Shown here piece after piece: positions 17,447-26,656 of a DNA stretch of 64,000 nt. The DNA is from Planctomycetaceae bacterium (GTDB lineage Bacteria > Planctomycetota > Planctomycetia > Pirellulales > Pirellulaceae): assembly GCA_012729315.1 (NCBI GenBank), contig JAAYDI010000013.1, forward strand, positions 62,001 through 126,000, given 5' to 3'. The position numbers were made by a program, and so were the translations under genes. The notes below the pieces were generated by a model. That model had not been told where the DNA came from. It searched no databases and saw only the letters and a list, made by a program, of their open reading frames with translations. The number at the start of each line of letters is the position of its first letter. Position 1 is the stretch's first letter.

Positions 17447-18821
17447 GACGCTGTCGGTTCTGGTAAAGCTCGCGGAAACTCTTCTTGGGGAACGCCGGTA
17501 TCTCGCGCTGTTTGCCCCAGGCGTTGAGTCGGTTATAGACCAGGAAGCGGGGCAGCTTCGGGAGCCACCACCGCGCCAAGCGGCCGGCGAACGTGTACAG
17601 CCAGGTGCGCTGCATCACGAAGCTGGTCAGCTTCATCAGCAGGCGTTTGGCCAGCGGCAGGTGTTTCGCGCCGGCGATCGTGCCGCGCAGATAGAGCAGT
17701 TGCTGGTCCAGCGGTATCTTCACCGGGCAGACGTCGGCACACGAGCCGCACAGGCTGCAGGCGTAGGGGAGCGAATAGTATGTCCGGGGATCGTGGGCGG
17801 CGTTGAGCACGGAACCGATCGGACCGGGGATGGTCGCATGGTAGCTGTGGCCGCCGCTGCGCCGGTAGACGGGACAGGTATTCAGGCACGCGCCGCACCG
17901 GATGCAGCAGAGTGACTCGCGAAAGACGTCGTGAGCGCGTAGCGTGGTACGCCCGTTGTCGACCAGCACGAGATGCAGCTCGCCCCCTGGGATGGGCCCG
18001 TGAAAATGCGACGTGTAGGCGGTCACCGGCTGTCCGGTGGCGTTGCGCGCCAGGAGCCGGGTGAAGATCGCCAGATCGGCCCAGCGCGGAATGAGCTTCT
18101 CGATACCGACGCTGGCAATGTGCAGTGGCGGCAGCGCGACTCCGATGTCGGCGTTGCCTTCGTTAGTGCATACAACCACCCCTCCCGTTTCGGCTACTGC
18201 GAAGTTCACTCCCGTGATCCCGGCCGCCGCGGCCATGAATTTCTCGCGCAGGTGACCGCGGGCCGCTTCCGCCAGATAGTTCGGATCGGTGGCGTCAGCC
18301 TGCGTTCCCAGATGCGTGTGGAACGTCTGCCCCACCTCCTCCTTCTTGATATGGATCGCCGGCAGAACAATGTGGCTCGGCGGCTCCTGCCGCAGCTGCA
18401 TGATGCGTTCGCCCAGGTCGGTGTCCACCACCTCGATGCCATGGCGTTCCAGGTACGGATTCAGGTGGCACTCCTCGGTCAACATCGACTTGCTCTTGAC
18501 CACCTTGCGGACCAGATGCCGCTGCAGAATTTCCAGTACGATCTGATTGTGCTCGTCCGCGTTCCGCGCCCAGTGGACCTGCGCGCCGTGCCGCAGCGCC
18601 TGCTCCTCGAACTGCAGCAGATAATCCGCCAGATGCGCCAGCGTATGCCGCTTGATCTGCCCGGCCAGCGCCCGCAGCTGCTCCCATTCCGGCACCGCGC
18701 GGGCCGCCTTGTCACGCTTGGCACGGACGAACCACAACGCCTGATCGTGCCACCGCGTGCGCTCTTGATTCTGGATGAATGCGGCCGCATCCGCAGCGTG
18801 TTCAACAGTGGTGTGCGCCAT
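17436..18821 (-). CDS. lutB: L-lactate utilization iron-sulfur protein LutB
   Basis: A 461-residue protein combining an N-terminal LUD domain (about 60-290, with GITGVNFAVAETGGVVVCTNEGN) and a ferredoxin-like part. Two 4Fe-4S motifs are visible, CIRCGACLNTCPVYRR and CSLCGSCADVCPVKIPL, followed by a C-terminal LutB-type tail. LutB is the central electron-carrying subunit of the LutABC lactate oxidase. It lies 54 bp downstream of lutA and overlaps lutC. Confidence 0.92.
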   Translation of the reverse strand: MAHTTVEHAADAAAFIQNQERTRWHDQALWFVRAKRDKAARAVPEWEQLRALAGQIKRHTLAHLADYLLQFEEQALRHGAQVHWARNADEHNQIVLEILQRHLVRKVVKSKSMLTEECHLNPYLERHGIEVVDTDLGERIMQLRQEPPSHIVLPAIHIKKEEVGQTFHTHLGTQADATDPNYLAEAARGHLREKFMAAAAGITGVNFAVAETGGVVVCTNEGNADIGVALPPLHIASVGIEKLIPRWADLAIFTRLLARNATGQPVTAYTSHFHGPIPGGELHLVLVDNGRTTLRAHDVFRESLCCIRCGACLNTCPVYRRSGGHSYHATIPGPIGSVLNAAHDPRTYYSLPYACSLCGSCADVCPVKIPLDQQLLYLRGTIAGAKHLPLAKRLLMKLTSFVMQRTWLYTFAGRLARWWLPKLPRFLVYNRLNAWGKQREIPAFPKKSFRELYQNRQRHGQ

Positions 18822-18875
18822 GACTCCGGTCTCTTCCTTCCACTCCTGTCACCACCCCGGACGTCGCCACCCGCG

Positions 18876-19631
18876 TCAGTACGCGGCCGATACCGCGCGC
18901 CCCGCCAGGATCTGGGCAATGTGCATCACGGGCAAACGCGTGCCCCGCCGCCGCATGAGGCCCGACAAATGCATCAGACACGACATGTCGGGCGCCGTCA
19001 GAACCTGCGTGCCGACCCGCTCATGATCGGCCAGCCGATCCAAACCCATCTGGCTGGAAACCGCCTCTTCGTTGATCGAGAACGTCCCGCCAAAACCGCA
19101 ACACTCGTCCGGCCTGTCCAGCTGCGAGAACGTGATGCCCTCCAACGCCTCGAGCAGATACCGCATCTTGCTGAACGAAGGCCCCACCACCTCGCTCGAA
19201 CTGGCCAGCCGCAACCCGCGCAGGCCGTGACAACTCTGGTGGATGCCCACCTGATACGGGAAACTGCCAGCCAGTGGCTTCACCTTCAATACATCGACCA
19301 GGAACTCGCACAGCTCAAAGGTCTTGCCGACCAGCTCTTCAAAGCCAGGTTGCCCCGACAGATGCTCGCGATAGTGATACCGCACCATGGCCACGCAGCT
19401 TCCCGAGGGACACACGACGTAGGGAAAATCGCGGAAAATCTTGAGAAACTTGAATGCCAAAGGGCGCGTCTCAGGCTGGCATCCCGTGTTGGCCATCGGC
19501 TGTCCACAGCAGGTCTGCTCGACGGGAAACTCGACCTCCACTCCCAGCTTCTCCAGCAGCTCCGCCGTAGCCATCCCGACGTCCGGATACAGCTGGTCAA
19601 TGTAGCACGGAATAAACAGGCCGATCCGCAT
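18876..19631 (-). CDS. lutA: L-lactate utilization protein LutA (cysteine-rich CCG domains)
   Basis: A 251-residue protein from the ATG at 19631, which has AGAGGG 6 bp upstream and gives MRIGLFIPCYIDQLYPDVG. The longer open frame to 19841 is non-coding leader. Two cysteine-rich CCG domains are seen: EQTCCGQPMANTG and then the second-half pair HQSCHGLRGL and DECCGFGGTFS. These domains bind a noncubane 4Fe-4S centre in the family and form the heterodisulfide-reductase-like part of the lactate oxidation complex. It is the first gene of lutABC. I see no lutP permease or LutR-type regulator next to it. Confidence 0.9.
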   Translation of the reverse strand: MRIGLFIPCYIDQLYPDVGMATAELLEKLGVEVEFPVEQTCCGQPMANTGCQPETRPLAFKFLKIFRDFPYVVCPSGSCVAMVRYHYREHLSGQPGFEELVGKTFELCEFLVDVLKVKPLAGSFPYQVGIHQSCHGLRGLRLASSSEVVGPSFSKMRYLLEALEGITFSQLDRPDECCGFGGTFSINEEAVSSQMGLDRLADHERVGTQVLTAPDMSCLMHLSGLMRRRGTRLPVMHIAQILAGRAVSAAY

Positions 19632-19962
19632 GGTTGTCCCTCTGTCACGCAAGCATGGATTCCATGGCCACTTGATTATAGAGCCTTCGGACCGCTTCGC
19701 GTACTGACCTTGCCCCGGCCCCGGCGGGGAATGTGCCGCGCGCAGGACATCGGCGGCGCGGTGGGCGGCGGGCGGCACGCGGCATGGTACCTGCCCAGGA
19801 GGGGTGTCCTTGACGGTAAATTCGGGTAATCCGGCTGGCACTCCGCGATAAAATTCCGACGCTTGAGAGTGTCCCCGTATGGCACCTGCGACGTGACAGC
19901 ATTTTTGCGCCTAGAATTCACTGTTGCGCAGGAGAAGTTCTTTCAACAAGGTAGTGCATGTC
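19632..19962. other. Divergent promoter region between lutA and the DUF1571 gene
   Basis: No gene is seen. The left part carries a minus-strand TATAAT for lutA. On the plus side, a TAAAAT at 19849-19854 has no credible -35. No operator-like palindrome stands out. Confidence 0.5.
19675..19680 (-). promoter_or_regulatory. TATAAT -10 candidate for lutABC
   Basis: A perfect TATAAT on the minus strand about 44 bp before the lutA start. No good -35 hexamer is visible at 16-18 bp, so an activator or an alternative sigma factor might be needed. Confidence 0.4.
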
Positions 19963-21084
19963 ATGATCCACAGGTCACGCGGGCTGTCTGATTTTACCGG
20001 TCTCAGGAATGGTCATGTGAGTGCGTTGTGTCGGGTGGCGATGGTCGCCGGGCTGTGCCTGTCCGCTGCCACATTGTCCGGGGCCGAGCGGCGCGCCAAG
20101 ACAGGCTCGGGCGACCAGTTGGCCAGCGCCGTGCCGCGCACGGCGGGTGCCGATACGGCGTCCGCCACGAACACTCCGCGCGAGGTGCCGGTCCATGGTG
20201 ACGAGGCGGCGCAACTCGACTACGTGCTGCAGTTCGCCCGGGACGCATACACCCGCATCTGCCAGGAAGTACACGACTACGAATGCCAGCTGTACAAGCG
20301 CGAACGCGTTGACGGCGTGCTGGGCAATCCGCAGCTGATGTTTGTAAAGATCCGGCACCAGCAGCAAGATGGTGACAAGGTGGTGGTGCCGTTCGGCGTC
20401 TTCCTGCAGTTTCTCAAGCCCGAGCGGATGGAGGGGCGCGAGGTGCTGTACATCCAGGACCAGAATCAGGGCGACCTGATCGCACGCCGTGGCGGGCGCA
20501 AGTCTCCGAACGTGACAGTGCAATTGCCGCCCGACAGCGTGATGGCGATGGATGGCAACCGCTACCCGATCACCGAAATCGGTTTCCGGAATCTGACCAT
20601 GCGGCTGATCGAAGTGCTGGAGAAAGAGAAGGCGCACAACGACGGCGCGATCGAGATCTTCCCCGATGCCAAGGTCGACGGTCGCAAGTGCACCCACTTC
20701 CGCCTGACCCATCACACACAGCGCCCCGACCTGACCTATCATATGGCCGAGGTCTCGGTCGACAACGAACTGAAGATCCCGATCTACTTCCGCTCGTTCG
20801 ACTGGCCCGCCGAGGAAGGCGGCAAGCCACGTCTGCTCGAGGAATACTTCTACAAACAGGTCCGACTCAATGTGGGCTTGACCGATCTGGACTTCGACCA
20901 CCGTAATCCCGAATACCACTTCCAGTTGCACGACGGGAGCGAGACGGTGGCCGACGGTCCGGCTGCGGCGGACGAGCCGCAGGACCCCAGTGCGGACGAG
21001 CCGCAGGATGATGATGCGGCGCCAGCCCCGCTCGACGTCCAGGCGAGCGACAAAGCAAAAGCATCTGCCGGCACGGGCGCATAG
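19963..21084 (+). CDS. Secreted DUF1571 family protein
   Basis: About 373 residues from the ATG at 19963; the frame is open to a TTG at 19924, but the ATG places a signal peptide (ALCRVAMVAGLCLSAATLSGA) at about residues 25-45. The body carries the DUF1571 pattern: VHDYECQLYKRERVDG, FLQFLKPERMEGREVLYI and ITEIGFRNLTMRLIEVLEKEK. DUF1571 is a planctomycete-rich family of unknown function. The last 50 residues are Asp/Ala/Pro-rich and contain a duplicated ADEPQD segment, at the DNA level an 18-bp direct repeat. It is divergent from lutA and probably transcribed alone. Confidence 0.82.
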   Translation: MIHRSRGLSDFTGLRNGHVSALCRVAMVAGLCLSAATLSGAERRAKTGSGDQLASAVPRTAGADTASATNTPREVPVHGDEAAQLDYVLQFARDAYTRICQEVHDYECQLYKRERVDGVLGNPQLMFVKIRHQQQDGDKVVVPFGVFLQFLKPERMEGREVLYIQDQNQGDLIARRGGRKSPNVTVQLPPDSVMAMDGNRYPITEIGFRNLTMRLIEVLEKEKAHNDGAIEIFPDAKVDGRKCTHFRLTHHTQRPDLTYHMAEVSVDNELKIPIYFRSFDWPAEEGGKPRLLEEYFYKQVRLNVGLTDLDFDHRNPEYHFQLHDGSETVADGPAAADEPQDPSADEPQDDDAAPAPLDVQASDKAKASAGTGA

Positions 21085-21204
21085 CCGGCCGGTGCCCGGG
21101 AGACGTTTCCAGCCTGACGAGCGCGACGCGCGCAACCGGTCTTGCGCTGTGCCCGTGAGGTCGCGGCGGCGACGGCTTCCATCCAGCCGGGCACCCGGCG
21201 TGGT

Positions 21205-22155
21205 TCAGTCGCCCAACAGTTCCGAAACGAAGCGGGGTGTCGCTTCCGGCAGCGCCGGCCGGACGCCCAGCAACGGGAAGGTGGCGGGGCGATCAGCCAG
21301 GATCAGCATCGCCAGGCCGATCGGCGAGTCCGCCACGTCCGGTGCTGCGATGTAGGCGCGGTGGAGCCAGTCGGAGGCGTCCAGGGGACGCGCACGCCAG
21401 GCCATGTATCCGAGCAGTCCCCAGGCCAGCCTCTCCGGCTCCCGCGTGTCGGGCAGGGCATCTTCCAGAAAGTGACATGCCTGTGTCACCTGTTCCGTCT
21501 CCGCCAGCCCCGCGGCCCGCAGCGTTAACAGCAGGGTACCGGTGTACCCCACGTCCGATACCTGGTTGCTCCGCTCCCGCCGGTCCGGGCCCGCATGCCA
21601 GCCGTCGGAGTGTGACGCGCGCGCCAGAATCCACTCAACGCTCTCAATGATCCGCTGGTGCCCGGTCAGCTGGTTGCGGCACAGCGCCAGGATGGCGATG
21701 CCGGCCGGATCGAGCGCGCCGCCGGGCGGCTCGTTCCAGAACCAGGCCCCGCGCCGCGGAGGGTAGCCGGGCAACGCATGGGCCGGAGCGTGGGGCGCAG
21801 ACGGATCGCACTGCTGCAGCCAGCGCAGCGCAGCTGCCAGCGGGCGCTGATACGCTGAGAACTGGCTCCACAACAGCGCTGCACACGCCGTCGGGCAACA
21901 CATCTCGGGCAGGTCCGGGGTGCCGCCGACCGCTCCATCCGCCTGCTGCAGGTCACCGAGCCATTCAGCGCTGGCATCGATCAACTCCAGAGTGTCCAGC
22001 GATGTCGGCTGATCATCTGCGGCCAGCAGCGCCAGACACGCCAGAGCGGTCGGCTCGGGGCGCGGCAGCTCGCGTGCGACGGAGGCTCCCCATCCCCACG
22101 GATGCTGACGCAGATCGAGCAGACGGTTGCGTGCGGATGCGTACCAGGGCTGCAT
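21205..22155 (-). CDS. Alpha-toroid (prenyltransferase/squalene-oxidase repeat-like) protein
   Basis: A 316-residue protein made of helical repeats: ALACLALLAA, WLGDLQQADGAVGG, PTACAALLWSQ, AGIAILALCRN, GYTGTLLLTLRAAGL and GLAMLILAD. The recurrence of A-L-x-x-L helices with Q-x-D-G-x-x-G turns resembles the alpha-alpha toroid of terpene cyclases and prenyltransferase beta subunits. The catalytic DxDD motif of squalene-hopene cyclases is not seen. It has no signal peptide, unlike the related protein at 59609. Function unknown. It converges on the DUF1571 gene. Confidence 0.65.
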   Translation of the reverse strand: MQPWYASARNRLLDLRQHPWGWGASVARELPRPEPTALACLALLAADDQPTSLDTLELIDASAEWLGDLQQADGAVGGTPDLPEMCCPTACAALLWSQFSAYQRPLAAALRWLQQCDPSAPHAPAHALPGYPPRRGAWFWNEPPGGALDPAGIAILALCRNQLTGHQRIIESVEWILARASHSDGWHAGPDRRERSNQVSDVGYTGTLLLTLRAAGLAETEQVTQACHFLEDALPDTREPERLAWGLLGYMAWRARPLDASDWLHRAYIAAPDVADSPIGLAMLILADRPATFPLLGVRPALPEATPRFVSELLGD

Positions 22156-22494
22156 GGAAGGTTACACTGTCGGTCGCCTGAGGTGTGAATCAACACGGAA
22201 TGGAACAGGTTCCCGGCGCCCGGCGCGGAAACCTTCTCCCACAGGTAGTCTACATCGTCGTCCGCACCCGACCGATCGAACTCCAGGTCGTGCAGGCGGG
22301 ACGAGTGCCGGCGCGATCATTCACAACGGATGTAGTGGTCATACACCCCCGACCGCCGGCTCCCCCTCGCCACTCTTGCGGGCAGTATGGTTGTCAGCCG
22401 CATTATGCGGGGGCAAAATGCACGCCGTGACTGGGTCGCCAGTGACTGTTGTTACCGTAGATGGATTTTCGTAGTCAGTTACAGGAGTGAATTC
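22156..22494. other. Divergent intergenic region with a promoter/palindrome
   Basis: No gene is seen. The right part holds the promoter-operator candidate at 22391-22419. A direct repeat GTGACTG flanks GGTCGCCA at about 22427-22448. The left half shows nothing notable. Confidence 0.5.
22391..22419 (+). promoter_or_regulatory. Promoter candidate with a 13-bp palindrome in the spacer
   Basis: TTGTCA (22391-22396) and CAAAAT (22414-22419) are 17 bp apart. The spacer contains the perfect palindrome CCGCATTATGCGG (22398-22410), a plausible repressor operator. It lies about 75 bp upstream of the sialate O-acetylesterase start, so it could make that gene inducible by a sugar signal. Motif evidence only. 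Confidence 0.4.
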
Positions 22495-23985
22495 ATGTTG
22501 AGACCGCAGCTGAATTTCTGGAACGCGCTGGCCGCGGCGACCGGTGCCGCCGCGCTGGTGCTCGGGCTGCTGCCGAGCGGCGTGAGGGCGGATGTGCGCA
22601 TGCCGTCGATCTTCTCGGACCACATGGTATTGCAGCGCGATCTGGCCAATCCGGTCTGGGGCTGGGCCGACGCCGGCGAAGAGGTCGTCGTCGTGCTCGG
22701 CGGTCAGAAGCAGACGGCCCAGGCCGATGCACAGGGGAAGTGGCGCGTCGTGCTCGAACCGCTGCCAGTGGGCGGACCTCACACCATGGTGATCGAAGGA
22801 CGGAACCGCATCGCCATCCAGGACGTGCTCATCGGAGAGGTCTGGGTCTGCTCCGGTCAGTCGAACATGCAGCAGTCGGTCAGCACGACTAAAGACGCCG
22901 ACCTGACCCGGCACACGGCCCACTATCCTAACCTGCGTGTGATCACCGTGCCGGTGTTGGGGACGCAGGAGCCCCAGGAGGACTTCCAGGGGTGCTGGCA
23001 GCCGACAACACCGGACGCCGTAGGCGGCTTTACCGCCGCCGGCTACTATTTCGGCCTGACCCTGCATCAGGCGCTGGGCGTGCCCATCGGCTTGATCCAC
23101 GATTCCTGGGGCGGTTCGTCGTGCGAAGCCTGGATCCCGCGCGAGCTGCTGGAAGCGGATCCCCAGTACCAGCCGCTGATGGACCGGTGGCGCGAGATCG
23201 AAAAGAACCCGGACGCCAACAAGCAACAGCTGGCGAACCAGCACCGTCCCGGGAACCTCTACAATGGGATGCTCAAGCCGGTGATCGGGTACGGCATCCG
23301 CGGCGCGATCTGGTACCAGGGCGAAACCAACGCGGGACGCGCTTACCAGTACCGGCACATGTTCCCCCTGATGATCAAGTCGTGGCGCGATGCCTGGCAG
23401 CAGGGGGACTTCTCGTTCTACTGGGTGCAGCTGGCCGATTTCACGGCGGAGCCGACAGAGCCGGGGGACAGCGACTGGGCCGAACTGCGTGAAGCCCAGA
23501 CGATGACCCAGAGCCTGCCCAACACAGGCCAGGCCGTGATCATCGACATCGGCGAAGCCAACGACATCCACCCGCGCAACAAGGAGGATGTCGGCGAGCG
23601 CCTGGCACGCTGGGCGCTGGCCAAAGACTACGGCGTGGACATCGCCTGCCGCAGCGCGGAATACCGGTCGATGGAGAAACAGGGACAAAAAATCATCGTG
23701 TCCTTCGACCATGTCGCCGGTGAACTCAGACCGTTTGACGTCGATGAAATTCACGGCTTCACCATCGCCGGCGAGGATCGGAAGTTCGTGGTCGCCCAGG
23801 CCAAGGTCGTGGAGCAGGACAAGACCAAAGTGGAAGTCTGGAGCGACCAGGTGCCCGACCCGGTCGCGGTCCGGTACGCGTGGGCCAATAACCCGGTCTG
23901 CAACCTGCGCAGCAGCGTGAACCTGCTGCCCGTTACCCCCTTCCGCACGGATGACTGGCCGGGTGTGACCGCCAACGCCCGCTAG
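22495..23985 (+). CDS. Secreted sialate O-acetylesterase (SGNH hydrolase)
   Basis: 496 residues from the ATG at 22495 (AGGAG 7 bp upstream). A signal peptide ends near LLPSGVRA. The domain removes O-acetyl groups from sialic acids or other acetylated glycans. The nucleophile lies in VCSGQSNMQQSV, the Gly/Asn oxyanion region in AIWYQGETNAGRA and the catalytic Asp/His in IDIGEANDIHPRNKEDVGERLA. This last signature is strongly conserved in the family. The gene stands alone between a candidate regulated promoter and a strong intrinsic terminator. It could act together with the sialidase-containing protein at 41215 on host or algal glycans, but that is inference. Confidence 0.9.
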   Translation: MLRPQLNFWNALAAATGAAALVLGLLPSGVRADVRMPSIFSDHMVLQRDLANPVWGWADAGEEVVVVLGGQKQTAQADAQGKWRVVLEPLPVGGPHTMVIEGRNRIAIQDVLIGEVWVCSGQSNMQQSVSTTKDADLTRHTAHYPNLRVITVPVLGTQEPQEDFQGCWQPTTPDAVGGFTAAGYYFGLTLHQALGVPIGLIHDSWGGSSCEAWIPRELLEADPQYQPLMDRWREIEKNPDANKQQLANQHRPGNLYNGMLKPVIGYGIRGAIWYQGETNAGRAYQYRHMFPLMIKSWRDAWQQGDFSFYWVQLADFTAEPTEPGDSDWAELREAQTMTQSLPNTGQAVIIDIGEANDIHPRNKEDVGERLARWALAKDYGVDIACRSAEYRSMEKQGQKIIVSFDHVAGELRPFDVDEIHGFTIAGEDRKFVVAQAKVVEQDKTKVEVWSDQVPDPVAVRYAWANNPVCNLRSSVNLLPVTPFRTDDWPGVTANAR

Positions 23986-24048
23986 TGCGGCCGCTACATG
24001 AGGATGCCGTGCCACGGTTCTTTACCGCGAAGCGGTTACACTCCGCAG

Positions 24049-24090
24049 CCCAGGGTCGCTGCGCGGCAGCGCACCCTGGGTTCCGTTTTT
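24049..24090 (+). terminator. Strong rho-independent terminator
   Basis: CCCAGGGT (24049-24056) plus CGCTGC pair with GCAGCG and ACCCTGGG (24073-24080) around a 3-nt loop. The stem of about 14 bp is followed by a run of five T at 24086-24090. It lies 64 bp after the esterase stop codon and is the clearest terminator in the window. Confidence 0.88.
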
Positions 24091-24122
24091 CACGTGCATG
24101 TGGCGCAAACAATGCAACTGGA

Positions 24123-24171
24123 GAGTAAACTTGAGTAAACTTTGTCCAGTGTAATCAGTCCAGTGAAATCG
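24123..24171. repeat. Two adjacent tandem duplications (2 x 10 and 2 x 14 bp)
   Basis: GAGTAAACTT is repeated at 24123-24132 and 24133-24142. The next 28 bp are two imperfect 14-bp copies (24144-24157 and 24158-24171, sharing GTCCAGTG-AATC). They fill the leader just upstream of the lactonase-like gene. Confidence 0.8.
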
Positions 24172-24183
24172 GAGTCGGGGCTC

Positions 24184-25359
24184 ATGACGAACAGCTCTCG
24201 AGTGCATCTTGTCGCTACACTCGCGATGGGCAGCCTGCTGGCAATTGCCGGCTGTGGCGTGGTGCCTGGTACCGTGTCTGGCGCCGAGCCGATGTTCGTC
24301 TATGTGGGCACCTATGCGCCGGAAGACGAACCGGGGATCTACATCTACCGGTTCGATCCGGCGACCGGCGCGTTGAGCGAAGTCGGAGCCGTCGCGGGGA
24401 TCCGGGCCCCTTCATTCCAGGCGCTGCACCCCAGCGGGCGGTTCCTGTACAGCGTCAGTGAGTCGGGCGACTATGCCGGCCAGCGTGCCGGCGCGATTTG
24501 CGCGTATGCCATCGATCCGCAGACGGGTGGGCTGACACTGCTCAATTGCCAGTCCTCGCAGGGTCCCGGCCCCTGCCATGTGTGCGTCGACCGGGCCGGC
24601 CGCCACGTGCTGGCCGCCAACTACTCGGGCGGCAGCGTGGTGGTCCTGCCCCTTCGGCCGGACGGGCAACTGGAGGCGGCGAGTTCGTTTGAACAGCACC
24701 GGGGTGCGAGTGTCAATCCGGCGCGGCAGGAGGGACCGCACGCGCACTGCGTGAACGTCGATCCGGCTGGCCGCTACGTCCTGGCGGCAGACCTGGGCAC
24801 CGACCAGGTCATGATCTACCAGTATGACGCGGACCACGGCCAGCTCATCCCGAATCCCGCCCTGCCGGCCGCCACCGTGACACCTGGCGCCGGCCCGCGC
24901 CACTTTGCGTTTCATCCCCAAGGCAAGTGGGGCTATCTGATCAACGAGTTGAATTCGACGGTCACGGCGTTCACCTACGATGCCGGGAACGGCAGCTTGA
25001 CGGCCATCCATGACATCTCGACCTTGCCGGCCGGCTTCACGGGCAAGAATTCCACGGCCGAAATCGCCGTTTCGCCGGATGGCAGGTTCGTGTACGGCTC
25101 GAACCGCGGGCACCACAGCATCGCCGTGTTCGCGGTCGACCCGCAATCGGGAAGGCTCACCGCCGTCGCCCACCATTCCACGCTCGGTGAGGAACCACGC
25201 AACTTCGCGATCGATCCGACCGGCACGTTTCTGCTGGCGGCGAATCAGAACAGCGGCAGCGTGGTCGTCTTCCGGATTGATCGCCACAGCGGGAAGCTCG
25301 CGCCGACCGGCCACCAGGTCCATCTGCCCACCCCCGTCTGCGTGACGTTCCGGGAATAG
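24184..25359 (+). CDS. Secreted lactonase-type seven-bladed propeller lipoprotein (6-phosphogluconolactonase-like)
   Basis: 391 residues from the ATG at 24184, with GGAG 9 bp upstream. The N-terminus is a lipoprotein signal peptide: a hydrophobic stretch ends in the lipobox IAGC. The rest is a lactonase (Pfam Lactonase/YbhE) propeller with typical phrases: VYVGTYAPEDEPGIYIYRFD, GPHAHCVNVDPAGRYVLAADLG, GAGPRHFAFHPQGKWGYLINEL and AEIAVSPDGRFVYGSNRG. Cytoplasmic Pgl hydrolyses 6-phosphogluconolactone, but exported homologues in planctomycetes probably act on other lactones or have unknown roles. It converges on the 2-oxoacid dehydrogenase operon. Confidence 0.85.
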   Translation: MTNSSRVHLVATLAMGSLLAIAGCGVVPGTVSGAEPMFVYVGTYAPEDEPGIYIYRFDPATGALSEVGAVAGIRAPSFQALHPSGRFLYSVSESGDYAGQRAGAICAYAIDPQTGGLTLLNCQSSQGPGPCHVCVDRAGRHVLAANYSGGSVVVLPLRPDGQLEAASSFEQHRGASVNPARQEGPHAHCVNVDPAGRYVLAADLGTDQVMIYQYDADHGQLIPNPALPAATVTPGAGPRHFAFHPQGKWGYLINELNSTVTAFTYDAGNGSLTAIHDISTLPAGFTGKNSTAEIAVSPDGRFVYGSNRGHHSIAVFAVDPQSGRLTAVAHHSTLGEEPRNFAIDPTGTFLLAANQNSGSVVVFRIDRHSGKLAPTGHQVHLPTPVCVTFRE

Positions 25360-25368
25360 GGCGACTCT

Positions 25369-25390
25369 GATTCATCCGTGATTCATCCGT
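25369..25390. repeat. 2 x 11-bp perfect duplication between convergent genes
   Basis: GATTCATCCGT occurs twice head to tail. The array spans most of the 23-bp gap between two convergent genes and runs into the last codons of the minus-strand E2 gene. Confidence 0.8.
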
Positions 25391-26651
25391 CCAGGAGCGC
25401 GTGGGGCTTTTTCAACTGTTCGATCATCGTGTTGCCGAAGATCGCCCCCACCCCGCCATCCACCACACGGTGATCGAACGAGAACGACAAGTAGACGATC
25501 CGGGTCGGCACAATGTCGCCTGCGTCATTGTATGAGGGTCGCGTGAAGACCTTGCCGATGGCGACGATGCCGACCTCCGGATGGTGAATGATCGGCGTCG
25601 ACACCAGGCCGCCGATATTCCCCACGGATGAGACCGTGAACGTGCTGCCGCGCAGCTCGTCGCGCGACAGGGTGCCGGCCTGTGCGGCCCGGATGAGCCG
25701 TTCACATTCCCGCGCGAGGCCCGCCAGATCGAACCGGTTGGCATCGCGGATGACCGGCACCACCAGTCCCTTGGCGGTGGCCGTGGCGATGCCGATGTGA
25801 TAGGCATCGTGCAGGACGATCTCCCCCGCCTGCTCATCGAGCGACGCGTTGACCAGCGGTACGTGGCGCAGCGCGGCCACCGCCGCCTTGACGTAGAACG
25901 GCAGGCTTGTCAACGTGATGCCCTGCGCGTAATAGTCTCGTTTCAGCTCGTTCCGCAGCGCCACCATCGCACTCACATCACACTCGTCGATGTAGCTGTA
26001 GTGCGGGATGGTTTTCTTGGCCAGCACCATGTGTTCAGCGATCAGGCGGCGCACACCCTGGAGCTTGATGCGTTCGCCGGCCGTTCCCAGCTCCAGGGTG
26101 TTGCCACGGCCGGACTTCCCCCTCGGCATCCGGTCCTTCCAGGCGCGGACGTACTGGCCGAGGTCCTGGATCAGTACGCGTCCGTCCGGCCCGCTAGCGG
26201 GGACGTCGCGCAGTTCGACGCCGATCGCGCGGGCCAGCGAGCGCACGGCGGGCGAGGCCTGGACGGCACGCCGCGCCGGTTCATCTGGGGCGCGGCCCAC
26301 GGTGTGCAAAGGCTGGCGCCGGGCCCGGGCCGCCACGGGCTGAGTCAACGACGTGGCGGCCGCCCGCTTCGATACGACGGCCACGGGACTGGAGGGAGCC
26401 AACGCATCGGCCGCACCCGCCACCGGCGTGTAGCGCAGAATCACCTGCCCCACTTCCACCGTCTGGCCTGGTTGCACCGCTACCTGGTCAATGGTCCCCG
26501 TGAAGGGAGAGGGCAGCTCCACCGTGGCCTTGTCGGTCATCACCTCCGCCAGACTCTGGCCGTGCTCCACCTGCTGGCCGACACACACCAGCCACTCCAC
26601 GAATTCGGCTTCGTAGACCCCTTCACCTAATTCCGGCACCCGGTAGTCCAT
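25383..26651 (-). CDS. Dihydrolipoamide acyltransferase, E2 of a 2-oxoacid dehydrogenase complex
   Basis: 422 residues from the ATG at 26651 (GAGGAGG 10 bp upstream); the longer open frame to 27002 is antisense/overlap artefact. Three domains follow in order: a lipoyl domain with the modified lysine in MTDKATVE (K41), a linker and peripheral-subunit-binding domain (about 134-166, SPAVRSLARAIGVELRDV), and the acyltransferase core ending with the catalytic FDHRVVDGG. E2 transfers the acyl group from E1 to CoA. It starts 5 bp after the E1beta stop. Specificity (branched-chain 2-oxoacids versus pyruvate or acetoin) cannot be read from sequence alone. One lipoyl domain and separate E1alpha/E1beta favour the branched-chain type. 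Confidence 0.9.
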   Translation of the reverse strand: MDYRVPELGEGVYEAEFVEWLVCVGQQVEHGQSLAEVMTDKATVELPSPFTGTIDQVAVQPGQTVEVGQVILRYTPVAGAADALAPSSPVAVVSKRAAATSLTQPVAARARRQPLHTVGRAPDEPARRAVQASPAVRSLARAIGVELRDVPASGPDGRVLIQDLGQYVRAWKDRMPRGKSGRGNTLELGTAGERIKLQGVRRLIAEHMVLAKKTIPHYSYIDECDVSAMVALRNELKRDYYAQGITLTSLPFYVKAAVAALRHVPLVNASLDEQAGEIVLHDAYHIGIATATAKGLVVPVIRDANRFDLAGLARECERLIRAAQAGTLSRDELRGSTFTVSSVGNIGGLVSTPIIHHPEVGIVAIGKVFTRPSYNDAGDIVPTRIVYLSFSFDHRVVDGGVGAIFGNTMIEQLKKPHALLDG

Positions 26652-26656
26652 CAGCA

